Assembly: GCF_019331695.1 (NCBI RefSeq) | Contig: NZ_JAHBBI010000009.1 | Span: 1 to 64,000, forward strand | DNA length: 64,000 nucleotides | DNA from: Bifidobacterium pluvialisilvae | GTDB lineage: Bacteria > Actinomycetota > Actinomycetes > Actinomycetales > Bifidobacteriaceae | Direction: 5' to 3' | In this document: positions 52,597 through 62,254 of the stretch, piece after piece | Layout of the letters: every line of letters starts with the position of its first letter | Position numbering within the stretch: the stretch's first letter is position 1 | Translations under genes and position numbers: made by a program | The notes under the pieces: generated by a model | What the model was told of the DNA's origin: nothing | Database searches by the model: none | Seen by the model: only the letters and a program-made list of their open reading frames with translations

Positions 52597-53874
52597 ATGT
52601 TCGTCTCCCGATTGGCGCTGGATGACTTCCGGTCGTGGCATCGCCTCGTCGTCGACTTCAGCCCCGGCCTGAACGTGCTGTTCGGCGCGAACGGGCTGGG
52701 CAAGACGAACATCGTGGAGGCCGTCGAGGTGCTGTCCACCGGCTCCAGCCATCGCGTGACCTCCTCCATGCCCCTCGTCCTGGCGGGACGTCCCAAGGCG
52801 ACCATCCGCGCCAACGTGGAGGACGACGGCGCGACCACGCTGTTCGAGGTGTCGATTCCCGTGCGGGGGGCGAACCGCGCGCGCATCGACTCGGGGAAGT
52901 CGCTGTACATGCGCGACGTGGTGGGCAAGGTCCCCTCCGTGACCTTCTCCCCCGAGGACCAGCGTCTCGTCTCGGCCGACCCTGCCGGCAGAAGGACGTT
53001 CCTCAACCAGGCGGCAAGCCAGCTCATGCCGGACTACTACGATGCGCTGCAGCGGTTCAACCAGACCGCCCGGCAACGCTCCGCGCTGCTGCGCCAGCTC
53101 AGCCAGCGGCAGACGGCCGGCGAGCCGGTCGACGCCGCGCTGAGCGGCCTGGAGATATGGACCGGGCAGTTCATCGAAACCGGCATCGCGCTTACGCGGA
53201 TGCGGCGGCACGTCGTCGAACGGCTGAACGGCCCCTTCTCCCGCATCTACGGCGAACTGGCCGGCGAGGGCCAGCACGCCAGACTGACGTACGCGCCGTC
53301 GTTCGACGAGGTGCTGCACGCCGGCGGAGACCCCTCCGACGCCTCGGACGCCGATGCGGGGGATTCGGACGGTATCGACGCCGACGTCGATATGCAGGTC
53401 CATGCGGCGATCAGCCGTCATTTCCAGCGCATCTACCCCGGCGAGGTGGCTCGGGCGCAGAACCTCATCGGACCGCACCGCGATGACGTGATTTTTGAAC
53501 TCAACGGGATGGCGGCACGCGACTATGCGTCCAACGGCGAGATGTGGACGCTCGCGCTGGCGCTGAAGATGGCGCTGTTCGAACTGCTCCGGGACGTCCG
53601 TGGAGACGAGCCGCTGCTCATCCTCGACGATGTGTTCGCCCAGCTCGATGAATCCCGACGGCGGCAGATCGTCGACTTCGCACGCCGGCAGGGCCAGGTG
53701 CTCATCACCATGGCCGCCGCCACTGACATGCCTGACGGCCTCGACGCCCACCGCATCGACGTGGGGGCGCTCAGGGACGGGATCGGCGGGGACGGCCCCG
53801 ATGACGGCTCCATCGCCATCGATGGACAGATGGCGGCGCTGGTGGCGGCCACGGCCGGAAAGAGGAACACATGA
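52597..53874 (+). CDS. recF: DNA repair protein RecF
   Basis: A 425-residue SMC-like ATPase that helps load RecA at gaps. It has Walker A FGANGLGKTNIVEAVEVLS (about 29-47), a coiled-coil-like middle, signature region SNGEMWTLALALKMALFELL and Walker B LLILDDVFAQLDESRR. The start is ATG 52597 (MFVSRLALDDFRSWH). It overlaps dciA by 4 nt (ATGA). The C-terminus is slightly longer than in most RecF proteins. Confidence 0.97.
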   Translation: MFVSRLALDDFRSWHRLVVDFSPGLNVLFGANGLGKTNIVEAVEVLSTGSSHRVTSSMPLVLAGRPKATIRANVEDDGATTLFEVSIPVRGANRARIDSGKSLYMRDVVGKVPSVTFSPEDQRLVSADPAGRRTFLNQAASQLMPDYYDALQRFNQTARQRSALLRQLSQRQTAGEPVDAALSGLEIWTGQFIETGIALTRMRRHVVERLNGPFSRIYGELAGEGQHARLTYAPSFDEVLHAGGDPSDASDADAGDSDGIDADVDMQVHAAISRHFQRIYPGEVARAQNLIGPHRDDVIFELNGMAARDYASNGEMWTLALALKMALFELLRDVRGDEPLLILDDVFAQLDESRRRQIVDFARRQGQVLITMAAATDMPDGLDAHRIDVGALRDGIGGDGPDDGSIAIDGQMAALVAATAGKRNT

Positions 53875-54392
53875 GCGGCGCCGGCCGGGGGCGCGCCCCC
53901 ATAGCCCAGACGCTGAACCTCGACCCGCGCAGACTCGAATCCACCGTGTTCGAACGGTACACCAACCGTGCCGCCGGCATCGCCAAACGCCGGGAGCGCT
54001 CGCGGCAGGCGTGGCTGAACTTCGGCAAGCCCGGCCGCGACCCCAGCCCGTTCGGCGCCGTGGTCGCCGGCATCGCCGAGGAAGGCAACTGGAAGCCCCA
54101 CCTCATGATCGCGCAGCTCGGTCGGCACTGGGACCAGGTCGTCGGCACCGGCATCGCGCAGCATTCCCGTGTGGCGTCGTACCGTGACGGCGTGCTCACC
54201 ATCCGCGCCGAATCGACGATCTGGGCCACCCAGCTGACCTACATGATCCCGCAGATGCAGCGAAAGATCGCCGAACGGCTGCCCGGCATGCCGCTCGACC
54301 GCATCATCGTGACCGGGCCCCGCTCCGGCACGTTCAAGCACGGCGCGAACGACCGCGCCACCGGCCAGTGGCGGCCAAGAGGACGCTACTGA
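53871..54392 (+). CDS. dciA: DciA-type helicase loader (DUF721)
   Basis: A 173-residue protein of the DUF721/DciA family, which loads the replicative helicase in bacteria lacking DnaC or DnaI. The N-terminal part is basic and disordered. The KH-like core is LGRHWDQVVGTGIAQHSRVA and GVLTIRAESTIWATQLTYMI. The start is ATG 53871, overlapping the recF stop. The recF-dciA pair is the standard actinobacterial arrangement. Confidence 0.9.
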   Translation: MSGAGRGRAPIAQTLNLDPRRLESTVFERYTNRAAGIAKRRERSRQAWLNFGKPGRDPSPFGAVVAGIAEEGNWKPHLMIAQLGRHWDQVVGTGIAQHSRVASYRDGVLTIRAESTIWATQLTYMIPQMQRKIAERLPGMPLDRIIVTGPRSGTFKHGANDRATGQWRPRGRY

Positions 54393-54434
54393 CTCCGGAC
54401 CGTCGTGTTGGACGTGTTGGAAGCATCCCCTTTT

Positions 54435-54594
54435 GTCATCCTGAGCGAAGGACGAAGTCCGAAGTCGAAGGATCTTCCAACCGGCGTCAGAAAAAGACCC
54501 TTCGACTCGCTACGCTTGCTCAGGATGACGGGTGGGTTGTTGCGTTCTTCGCTCAGGATGACGGGAAAGGCCTTCGCTCCTCCGTTGGGATGAC
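54435..54594. repeat. Repeat A, copy 4
   Basis: GTCATCCTGAGCGAAGGACG...GTCGAAGGATCTT and CCCTTCGACTCG...TGCTCAGGATGAC (to 54529) form the inverted pair. Partial copies CTTCGCTCAGGATGAC and TTGGGATGAC follow. It lies in the 423-bp gap between dciA and gyrB; the remainder contains the gyrB leader with possible promoter TTGGCT (54664) and CATAAA (54686). Confidence 0.85.
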
Positions 54595-54815
54595 GGCGGC
54601 CTCCCCACGACGCATATGCGGCAGGTATTGCGTAGAATGCCTCAGGACGGCATAATGTCCCTGTTGGCTAGTACCCTTTAGTCAGCATAAAAAGCGCGCG
54701 GAAGGCCCCATATTTCGAGATTTTGGGCATGGCACCTTGGAAAAAAGCCTTGCAAGACGTCTGAAACGTCGGTTTGCGCCTCCGCGACGCCAGGGCTAGT
54801 TGGAAAGGACAGTTG

Positions 54816-56918
54816 GTGACAGACCAGACCCAGAATCCGCCCGAATCCATATCACCTGAAAATCAGAACGACGGTTCCTCGAACGACGACCGGCTTGAGG
54901 ACGCCCAGCTCGACGATTCGCTTGCACCGAAGCACTACGACGCCAGCGACCTCAAGGTGCTCGAAGGACTCGAGGCCGTGCGCATCCGCCCGGGCATGTA
55001 CATCGGATCGACCGGCCCGCGCGGCCTGCACCATCTCGTGTACGAGATCGTCGACAACTCCGTCGACGAGGCGCTCGCCGGCTACGCGTCGCATATCGAG
55101 GTGACGATCCTGCCCGACAACGGCATCCGCGTGGTCGACGACGGCCGAGGCATCCCCGTCGACATCGTGCCGGGCGAGGGCATCTCCGGCGTCGAGACCG
55201 TGATGACCAAGCTGCACGCCGGCGGCAAGTTCGGCGGCGGCGGATACGCGGTCTCCGGCGGCCTGCACGGCGTGGGCATCTCCGTGGTGAACGCCCTCTC
55301 CACCCGCGTGGACGTGGAGGTGCGCCGTCAGGGATTCCACTGGACGCAGACCTACATCGACCAGAAGCCGCAGAGCCGACTCAAGCAGGGCGAGCCGATG
55401 GGCGCCGACGAGCACACCGGCACCTCCGTGACGTTCTGGGCCGACCCGGCGATCTTCGAGACCACCGAATACGACTTCGAGACGCTGCGCTCGCGCTTCC
55501 AGCAGATGGCGTTCCTCAACAAGGGCCTGAAGATCTCGCTCACCGACCTGCGCCACGTGGACGAGGCCGGCGACGAGGTGGCCGGCGACGACGCGAACGC
55601 CGCCGAGACCCAGCACCAGACCGTGACCTACCAGTACGTCAACGGCATCCGCGACTACGTGGAGTATCTGGTGAAGGCCAAGAAGGCCGCGCCCGTGGTC
55701 GACGACATCATCGACATCGAGGCCGAGGACCTCAAGCTCGGCATCTCCGCCGAGATCGCCATGCAGTGGACGGGCGCGTACTCCGAATCCGTGCACACGT
55801 TCGCCAACACCATCTCCACCACCGAAGGCGGCACCCACGAGGAGGGCTTCCGCGCGGCGCTCACCGGCCTGGTGAACCGCTACGCCCGCGAGAAGAACAT
55901 CCTCAAGGACAAGGACGAGAACCTCTCCGGCGACGACGTGCGCGAAGGCCTGACCGCCGTCATCTCCGTGAAGCTCACTACCCCGCAGTTCGAGGGCCAG
56001 ACGAAGACCAAGCTCGGCAACTCCGAGGCCAAGACCTTCGTGCAGCGCGTGATGACCGAGAAGCTGACCGACTGGTTCGGCGAGCATCCGAAGGAAGCCA
56101 AGCTCATCGTGCAGAAGGGCATCGAGGCCTCCCGAGCCCGCATCGCCGCCAAGAAGGCACGTGAATCCACGCGACGCAAGTCCATCTTCGAGACGGCCGG
56201 CATGCCCGACAAGCTCAAGGACTGCCAGTCGAGCAACCCCGAGGAGTGCGAGCTGTTCATCGTCGAGGGCGATTCCGCAGGCGGCTCCGCCATCCAGGGC
56301 CGCAACCCGGAGACGCAGGCCATCCTGCCGCTCAGGGGCAAGATCCTCAACACCGAGCGTGCGAGCATCGACCGCATCATGAAGTCCGACACCATCGAGT
56401 CGCTGATCACCGCGGTCGGCGGCGGCTACGGCGAGGACTTCGACATCTCCAAGGTGCGCTACCACAAGGTCATCATCATGGCCGACGCCGATGTGGACGG
56501 CGCCCACATCGCCACGCTGAACCTCACGCTGTTCTTCCGCTACATGCGGCCGATGATCACCGCCGGCTACGTGTACGTGGCCATGCCGCCGCTCTACCGA
56601 CTCAAGTGGACGCGCGGCGACCACGACTACGTGTACACCGACGCCGAACGCGACGCCAAGCTCGCCGAGGGCAAGGCCGCCGGCCGTCAGCTGCCCAAGG
56701 GCGAAGGCATCCAGCGCTACAAGGGTCTGGGCGAGATGACCTACCAGGAGCTGTGGGAGACGACCATGGACCCCGAGCACCGCATCCTCAAGCAGATCCA
56801 CATCGAGGACGCGGCCGCCGCCGACGAGACGTTCTCCATGCTGATGGGCGACGACGTCGAACCCCGACGCCTCTTCATCCAGCGCAACGCCAAAGACGTC
56901 CGCTTTATTGATGCGTAA
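54816..56918 (+). CDS. gyrB: DNA gyrase subunit B
   Basis: A 700-residue ATPase subunit of gyrase. After a polar extension (1-45), the GHKL domain has [15 protein letters not shown] and [10 protein letters not shown]. The gap with [15 protein letters not shown] binds ATP. The TOPRIM region carries EGDSAGGSA and DADVDGAHI, and the C-terminus has [10 protein letters not shown]. The start is GTG 54816 with GGAAAGGAC upstream; the TTG one codon earlier is less likely. It acts with GyrA, encoded 213 bp downstream. Confidence 0.98.
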   Translation: MTDQTQNPPESISPENQNDGSSNDDRLEDAQLDDSLAPKHYDASDLKVLEGLEAVRIRPGMYIGSTGPRGLHHLVYEIVDNSVDEALAGYASHIEVTILPDNGIRVVDDGRGIPVDIVPGEGISGVETVMTKLHAGGKFGGGGYAVSGGLHGVGISVVNALSTRVDVEVRRQGFHWTQTYIDQKPQSRLKQGEPMGADEHTGTSVTFWADPAIFETTEYDFETLRSRFQQMAFLNKGLKISLTDLRHVDEAGDEVAGDDANAAETQHQTVTYQYVNGIRDYVEYLVKAKKAAPVVDDIIDIEAEDLKLGISAEIAMQWTGAYSESVHTFANTISTTEGGTHEEGFRAALTGLVNRYAREKNILKDKDENLSGDDVREGLTAVISVKLTTPQFEGQTKTKLGNSEAKTFVQRVMTEKLTDWFGEHPKEAKLIVQKGIEASRARIAAKKARESTRRKSIFETAGMPDKLKDCQSSNPEECELFIVEGDSAGGSAIQGRNPETQAILPLRGKILNTERASIDRIMKSDTIESLITAVGGGYGEDFDISKVRYHKVIIMADADVDGAHIATLNLTLFFRYMRPMITAGYVYVAMPPLYRLKWTRGDHDYVYTDAERDAKLAEGKAAGRQLPKGEGIQRYKGLGEMTYQELWETTMDPEHRILKQIHIEDAAAADETFSMLMGDDVEPRRLFIQRNAKDVRFIDA

Positions 56919-56926
56919 CCCCTTCC

Positions 56927-57100
56927 GGCTCCCCTCGCTGAGGGGAGCTGTCAGCGAAGCTGACTGAGGGGAGGGCCCCCGTCAAGGAGCCGAAAAATCG
57001 AATCAGTCGAAGGCTGATTCGACGGATTCGGTGGCCTGACGGCCACGATCTCTCCCTCCGTCACGCTGCGCGTGCCACCTCCCTCGTCAGAGGGAGGTCC
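56927..57100. repeat. Repeat B between gyrB and gyrA
   Basis: GGCTCCCCTCGCTGAGGGGAGCT opens the element. TGTCAGCGAAGCTGACTGAGG is followed by GGGAGGGCCC, and CCACCTCCCTC GTCAG AGGGAGGTC closes it. It is a close relative of the element at 27448-27564 and could form a hairpin between the two gyrase genes. Confidence 0.8.
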
Positions 57101-57131
57101 TGGACCTAACCAATACAAAAAGGAAAACCAA

Positions 57132-59810
57132 GTGGCAGACGAAACCAACAGCGGCAACGAGGCTGAGCAGAACGACGAGCGTGCCGAACGCTCGATGGAG
57201 CCCACCAGCCCGCAGGCCGGCGAGAAACTCGTGCTGGACGAGAACCGCGTGCAGCACACCGACATCCAGCAGGAAATGCGTCAGTCCTACCTCGACTACG
57301 CCATCTCCGTCATCGTGGAGCGAGCCCTGCCGGACGTGCGCGACGGCATGAAGCCGGTTCATCGCCGCATCGTGTACGCGATGTACGACGGCGGCTACCG
57401 CCCCGACCGCGGCTACTCCAAGTGCGCCCGACCGGTCGCCGACGTGATGGGCAACTACCATCCGCACGGCGACGCCGCCATCTACGATTCGCTCGTGCGC
57501 ATGGCCCAGCCGTGGTCCATGCGATACACCCTGGTCGACGGCCAAGGCAACTTCGGCTCGGCCGGTGACGATCCGCCCGCCGCCATGCGTTACACGGAGT
57601 GCCGCATGATGCCGCTCGCCATGGAGATGGTGCGTGACATCGACAAGGACACCGTGGACTTCGTGCCCAACTACGACGGCCGCACGCAGGAGCCGACCGT
57701 GCTGCCCGCACGCTTCCCGAACCTGCTGGCGAACGGTTCCTCCGGCATCGCCGTCGGCATGGCCACGAACATCCCGCCGCACAACATGCGCGAGCTGGGC
57801 GAAGGCGTGCACTGGGCGCTCGACCATCCGGACGCGAGCCGTGAGGAGCTGCTCAACGCGCTCATCGGCATCATCAAGGGACCGGACTTCCCCACCGGCG
57901 CCACCATCCTCGGCCACAAGGGCATCGAGCAGGCGTACCGCACCGGCCGCGGTCTCATCACCATGCGCGCCGTGGTGAACACCGAGGAGATCAAGGGCCG
58001 CATGTGCCTCGTGGTCACCGAGCTGCCGTACCAGGTGAACCCGGACCGTCTGGCCGCGTCCATCCGCGAGGGCGTGCGCGACGGCAAGATCCAGGGCATC
58101 GCCGACATGCGCGACGAGACCTCGGGCCGCACCGGCCAGCGTCTCGTGCTCGTACTCAAGCGCGACGCCGTGCCGAAGGTCGTGCTCAACAACCTGTACA
58201 AGCACTCCCAGCTGCAGCAGACGTTCGGCGCGAACATGCTCGCGCTCGTCGACGGCGTGCCGCGCACGCTTTCGCTCGACGCGTTCATCCGCCACTGGGT
58301 GAACCACCAGCTCGAAGTCATCGAACGCCGCACCCGCTACCTCAAGCGCGAGGCCGAGGAACGCGACCACATCCTGCAGGGCTACCTGAAGGCGCTCGAC
58401 ATGATCGAGGAGGTCATCGCCCTCATCCGCCGCTCCCCCACCGTGGAAGCCGCCCGCAGCGGACTCATGGACCTGCTGGACGTGGACCAGGTGCAGGCCG
58501 ACGCCATCCTGGCCATGCAGCTGCGTCGTCTCGCGGCCCTCGAACGCCAGAAGATCCTCGACGAGCACAACGAGCTCATGCGCAAGATCGCCGACTACGA
58601 GGACATCCTCGCCAAGCCGGAACGCCAGCGCCAGATCGTCGGCGACGAACTCGACGAGATCATCGACAAGTACGGCGACGACCGTCGCACGAAGATCCTG
58701 CCGTTCAGCGGCGAGGTCAACATGGAGGATCTCATCGCCGAGGAGAACGTGGTCGTCACCGTCACGCACTCCGGCTACATCAAGCGCACCAAGGCCGACG
58801 AATACCGCGCCCAGCACCGCGGAGGCAAGGGCATCAAGGGCGCACGCCTGCGTGAGAACGACGTGGTGGACCACTTCTTCCTCACCAGCACGCACAACTG
58901 GCTGCTGTTCTTCACCAACAAGGGCCGCGTGTACCGTCTCAAGGGCTATGAGCTGCCGGAAGGCTCGCGCGACTCCAAGGGCCAGCATGTGGCGAACCTG
59001 CTGCAGCTCGCCCCCGAGGAGAAGATCCAGCAGGTGCTCTCCATCCCGAACTACGAGGTCGCCGACTACCTCGTGCTCGCCACCAAGAGCGGTAAGGTCA
59101 AGAAGACGAAGCTCGCCGAATACGATTCCCCGCGCCAGGGCGGCCTCATCGCCGTGCGTCTCATGGAATCCGAGGACGGCACGAGCGACGAGCTCGTGGG
59201 CGCCGCACTGTGCAACGCCGACGACGACATCATCCTCGTCTCCCGCAAGGGCATGAGCCTCAAGTTCGCCGCCAACGACGAGCAGCTGCGACCGATGGGC
59301 CGCCAGACCGCCGGCGTGCAGGGCATGAAGTTCCGCGACGGCGACGAACTGCTCGCCATGGACGTGGTCCCCGAACAGTCTGAGGACGACCTGCTCGTCG
59401 TCACCGACGAAGGCTTCGCCAAGCGCACCGCCATCAGCGAATACCGTCTGCAGGGCCGTAACGGCTACGGCGTCAAGGCCGTGCAGCTGGCCGAGGGGCG
59501 TGGCTCGCTCGTCGGCGCCCTCGTGGTGAACGAGGAGGACCAGGTCATGGCCATCATGAAGTCCGGCAAGGTCATCCGCTCCGACGTGTCCGAGGTCAAG
59601 CGCACCGGACGCACCACGCAGGGCGTCACGCTCGCCAAGCCCGACAAGGGCGACGAGATCCTCTCCATCGCACGCAACGCGGAGAAGGACGACGACGAGG
59701 ACCAGACCGCCGAGGGCAACGATGGCGAAACCGTGGAAACGCCGTCCGCACAGGCCCCCACGTCCGAAAATGCTGGTAACCTCAGTGCAGCAGAAGACAG
59801 CGCTGAATGA
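57132..59810 (+). CDS. gyrA: DNA gyrase subunit A
   Basis: An 892-residue DNA-cleaving subunit of gyrase. The catalytic tyrosine is Tyr154 in [10 protein letters not shown]. The quinolone-resistance region reads [18 protein letters not shown], with Ala115 and Asp119 at the positions of E. coli Ser83 and Asp87. The C-terminal beta-pinwheel has the GyrA-box region (near residue 570, [10 protein letters not shown]). The tail after 850 is acidic and low complexity. The start is GTG 57132 with AAAGGAAA upstream, 213 bp after gyrB. Confidence 0.98.
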   Translation: MADETNSGNEAEQNDERAERSMEPTSPQAGEKLVLDENRVQHTDIQQEMRQSYLDYAISVIVERALPDVRDGMKPVHRRIVYAMYDGGYRPDRGYSKCARPVADVMGNYHPHGDAAIYDSLVRMAQPWSMRYTLVDGQGNFGSAGDDPPAAMRYTECRMMPLAMEMVRDIDKDTVDFVPNYDGRTQEPTVLPARFPNLLANGSSGIAVGMATNIPPHNMRELGEGVHWALDHPDASREELLNALIGIIKGPDFPTGATILGHKGIEQAYRTGRGLITMRAVVNTEEIKGRMCLVVTELPYQVNPDRLAASIREGVRDGKIQGIADMRDETSGRTGQRLVLVLKRDAVPKVVLNNLYKHSQLQQTFGANMLALVDGVPRTLSLDAFIRHWVNHQLEVIERRTRYLKREAEERDHILQGYLKALDMIEEVIALIRRSPTVEAARSGLMDLLDVDQVQADAILAMQLRRLAALERQKILDEHNELMRKIADYEDILAKPERQRQIVGDELDEIIDKYGDDRRTKILPFSGEVNMEDLIAEENVVVTVTHSGYIKRTKADEYRAQHRGGKGIKGARLRENDVVDHFFLTSTHNWLLFFTNKGRVYRLKGYELPEGSRDSKGQHVANLLQLAPEEKIQQVLSIPNYEVADYLVLATKSGKVKKTKLAEYDSPRQGGLIAVRLMESEDGTSDELVGAALCNADDDIILVSRKGMSLKFAANDEQLRPMGRQTAGVQGMKFRDGDELLAMDVVPEQSEDDLLVVTDEGFAKRTAISEYRLQGRNGYGVKAVQLAEGRGSLVGALVVNEEDQVMAIMKSGKVIRSDVSEVKRTGRTTQGVTLAKPDKGDEILSIARNAEKDDDEDQTAEGNDGETVETPSAQAPTSENAGNLSAAEDSAE

Positions 59811-59827
59811 GATCTGAAGGAGATTCG

Positions 59828-60367
59828 ATGAGCGAACAGTCCAAGCCACAGCCTCGCGAGGCGCGTACGTCCCGCTCCGCTGCGTCCAACCAGTTGATTT
59901 CCGAGGAAAATCTCAAGCAGCGCGACGAGGCCGTCCCCGCCTCGTACAAGCCGAACAACGGCCGTGGCGGCAAGCAGCCGGGCGAACGCAAGTCCAGCAT
60001 CCCGCGCGCACGCCGCATGAAGCTGTCGCTGACCAAGATCGATCCGTGGTCGGTCACCAAGGTGTCGTTCCTGCTGGCCATCGCCCTCGGCATCATCCAG
60101 GTCGTCGCCATGGCCGCCGTCTGGGCGTTGCTCAACTCCATCGGCCTGTTCGACAACATCACGCAGATCGTGTCGACCACCGGCCTGGACAGCAGCGGCC
60201 TCGACGTCGCTGGGTTCCTCAGCCTCAGCAAGGTGCTCAGCGTGACCACGATCTTCTCCATCTTCGAGGTCGTGCTCATCACCGTGCTCGCCACCATCGG
60301 CGCGTTCATCTACAACCTCGTCAGCGCCCTCGTCGGCGGCATTCATCTGACGCTCGGCGACGACTGA
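59828..60367 (+). CDS. DUF3566 membrane protein
   Basis: A 179-residue protein of the DUF3566 family, almost always just after gyrA in actinobacteria. Residues 1-65 are polar and basic. Two membrane segments (about 80-102 and 137-165) flank an extracytoplasmic loop (NITQIVSTTGLDSSGLD). The function is unknown. The start is ATG 59828 with AAGGAG upstream, 17 bp after gyrA, so it is in the gyr operon. Confidence 0.9.
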   Translation: MSEQSKPQPREARTSRSAASNQLISEENLKQRDEAVPASYKPNNGRGGKQPGERKSSIPRARRMKLSLTKIDPWSVTKVSFLLAIALGIIQVVAMAAVWALLNSIGLFDNITQIVSTTGLDSSGLDVAGFLSLSKVLSVTTIFSIFEVVLITVLATIGAFIYNLVSALVGGIHLTLGDD

Positions 60368-60386
60368 CAGAACGATTCGCTAACCA

Positions 60387-60412
60387 AGGCGCTCCTTCGG
60401 GAGCGCCTTTTT
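60387..60412 (+). terminator. Terminator of the gyr operon
   Basis: AGGCGCTCC and GGAGCGCCT pair perfectly around a TTCG tetraloop, followed by TTTTT. A textbook intrinsic terminator. Confidence 0.95.
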
Positions 60413-60417
60413 CGTTC

Positions 60418-60600
60418 CTGTTTGTCGTATCCCATACAACGGATGGGAACCGAATCACCGTGTGGATTCCTTTCCGTTGAGAGGCCGTGACGGATAGGAA
60501 CCGTGGGCGCTGTTTCGTTCCCGTTCGTCGTATGGGATGCGACGGATGAGAACCGAGTCGTCGCGTGGATTCCTTTTCGTCGAACATCGTTCCGGCCACG
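60418..60600. repeat. Repeat C array: GGAACCG hairpins (3 units)
   Basis: Three degenerate units of the family at 12903 and 14645, for example ACGGATGGGAACCG... with ...ATTCCTTTCCGT, and GACGGATAGGAACCG... with ...CGTTCCCGTTCGTC. They fill most of the 313-bp gap before the hydrolase gene. Confidence 0.75.
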
Positions 60601-60680
60601 ATCAAAACGCAACAAACCACGGACCTGTGTTGATGCACAAACGCGGGTTCGGCGATTATCGTTGAGGTCGGGAGGCTGCC

Positions 60681-62003
60681 ATGACAGGAACATCAGACGC
60701 ACACATCGACGAACCTGCGGATGCGTCGACCGCTGCCACGTCCACCGGCAATATCGCGTCCACCGGCACCGCCACGCCGACCGCCGCCGATGCCGCCGCA
60801 CCATCCAACGCGAACACGACGTCCGGCACCGTCGCCGACGTCACAGCGGACAGCGGTTCCGGCGGCGACGACGCGAGCCACACCCCCGAATCCTCCGCCC
60901 TCCCCGAATCACTCGATTCCGAATGGCGCCCCGACACCATCATCCCCGGCTACCAGCAGCGCACGCTGCATCTTGGCGAGGATGACGAAGGCGAACTCAC
61001 CGCCACATTCATACGTAAGGATCCGACCACGCTGACGTGGCGGCATCGTATCGCCCGATGGAAGCACGCCACGGTGCGTCATACGCCCCTCGCCATCCTC
61101 TACGTGCACGGCTGGAACGACTTCTTCTACCGCAGGCACGTCTCCGAATTCTGGGAGTCGCTGGGAGTCGTGTTCTACGCCGTCGACCTGCGCAAATACG
61201 GACGTTCGTTTCACGACGGACAAACCGCGGGATTCATCGACGACCTGCATGAGTACTTCACGGAACTCAACGCATTGCGCGACGTCATCGTCGACGAACT
61301 CGGCGACGACGTTCGCATCCTCGTGCTTGCGCACTCGTTCGGCGGACTGACGTCGTCGCTGTGGCTCGCCAACGAGCATCCGCACCATGTGACCGCATTG
61401 GCGCTGAACTCGCCGTGGCTGGAACTGCAGGGCAACCGCATCACCCGCATCATGACCACGCCCGTGGTCAAGGGCTTCGGGCTGGCCGGCGCAAAAAACG
61501 TCATCCCCATCCGCGACCCAGGCTTCTACGGACGCACGCTCTGGGCCGACCAGGACGGCGAATGGGACTACAACACCCGATACCCGTGGCCGAAGGCCGA
61601 GTTCTTCACGCGTGCCGGCTGGTTCGACGCCGTCTACCGTGCGCAGGACGAGGTCTCCCGCGGGCTCGACATCACCGTGCCCGTGCTGGTGTGCACATCC
61701 GACAAGTCGATGATCCTCGGCAAATGGGACGAGGCCATGCACGAGGCCGACACCGTGCTCGACGTGACGGCGATCCGACAGAACGCGCTCAATCTCGGCG
61801 ATTTCGTGTCGCTGGCACGCATCCGCGGCGGTCTGCATGACCTGTCGATGTCCGCAAGCGTGGCACGGTGGCGGTATTTCGCCACGGTGGCCGCGTGGGC
61901 GAACCAGTACGCGTGGAGCGGTGAATCCCCGCATCGGCCGCTGCGCCCCGCCGCCATCGCCCGCGCGCTCGACGTGGTGGCGCAGGTGCGCGGCGGGGTG
62001 TGA
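60681..62003 (+). CDS. Alpha/beta hydrolase (serine aminopeptidase-like)
   Basis: A 440-residue protein. Residues 1-85 are a Thr/Ala/Ser/Asp-rich low-complexity region without a signal peptide. The hydrolase core begins at TPLAILYVHGWNDFFYRR (oxyanion HG). It has the nucleophile elbow LVLAHSFGGL with Ser in AHSFG, a cap, VPVLVCTSDKSM for the acid strand, and a late His in GGLHDLSMS. The pattern fits monoglyceride-lipase/lysophospholipase-like serine hydrolases. The substrate is unknown. The start is ATG 60681 with GGGAGG upstream. Confidence 0.88.
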   Translation: MTGTSDAHIDEPADASTAATSTGNIASTGTATPTAADAAAPSNANTTSGTVADVTADSGSGGDDASHTPESSALPESLDSEWRPDTIIPGYQQRTLHLGEDDEGELTATFIRKDPTTLTWRHRIARWKHATVRHTPLAILYVHGWNDFFYRRHVSEFWESLGVVFYAVDLRKYGRSFHDGQTAGFIDDLHEYFTELNALRDVIVDELGDDVRILVLAHSFGGLTSSLWLANEHPHHVTALALNSPWLELQGNRITRIMTTPVVKGFGLAGAKNVIPIRDPGFYGRTLWADQDGEWDYNTRYPWPKAEFFTRAGWFDAVYRAQDEVSRGLDITVPVLVCTSDKSMILGKWDEAMHEADTVLDVTAIRQNALNLGDFVSLARIRGGLHDLSMSASVARWRYFATVAAWANQYAWSGESPHRPLRPAAIARALDVVAQVRGGV

Positions 62004-62143
62004 CCGGAGACCACGGAATCGGTTGCGCCGGACGGCCGGGATACCGGTCGCGATGACGCTGACTGGTCGCATCCGCCGCGCAAATATGGCAACACCTGGC
62101 AACGAAACCGTGTCAGGTCGGGGACGGGCGATACCACTGACCG

Positions 62144-62159
62144 TGTGCGCAATCGCACA
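62144..62159. promoter_or_regulatory. TGTGCGCAATCGCACA inverted repeat
   Basis: 6-bp perfect arms TGTGCG / CGCACA around CAAT, 95 bp upstream of the gntP start. It is a candidate operator for a gluconate regulator; none is encoded in the window. Confidence 0.35.
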
Positions 62160-62173
62160 TGAGGAAAGAGGTT

Positions 62174-62230
62174 ATGCGCTTGTTCGGCGAAGGTGCCGAA
62201 TTTCGGTCACGGTTGACGAACGACGCATGA
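62174..62230 (+). CDS. Possible 18-codon leader peptide before gntP
   Basis: ATG 62174 with AGGAAAG 4 nt upstream opens an 18-residue frame (MRLFGEGAEFRSRLTNDA) ending at TGA 62228-62230. That stop is 24 bp before the gntP start. Good spacing and position suggest a leader peptide, but the length is too short to judge by composition. It could be chance. Confidence 0.25.
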   Translation: MRLFGEGAEFRSRLTNDA

Positions 62231-62254
62231 AATATCAGGAAAGGGAATCGCTCC

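Noticed and set aside
57087-59849. Very long open frame antisense to gyrA (about 920 codons)
   Set aside because: It is a by-product of high-GC codon use opposite a perfectly conserved gyrA. It has no ribosome site and no domain. The same applies to long antisense frames over dnaA, gyrB, dnaN and murJ.
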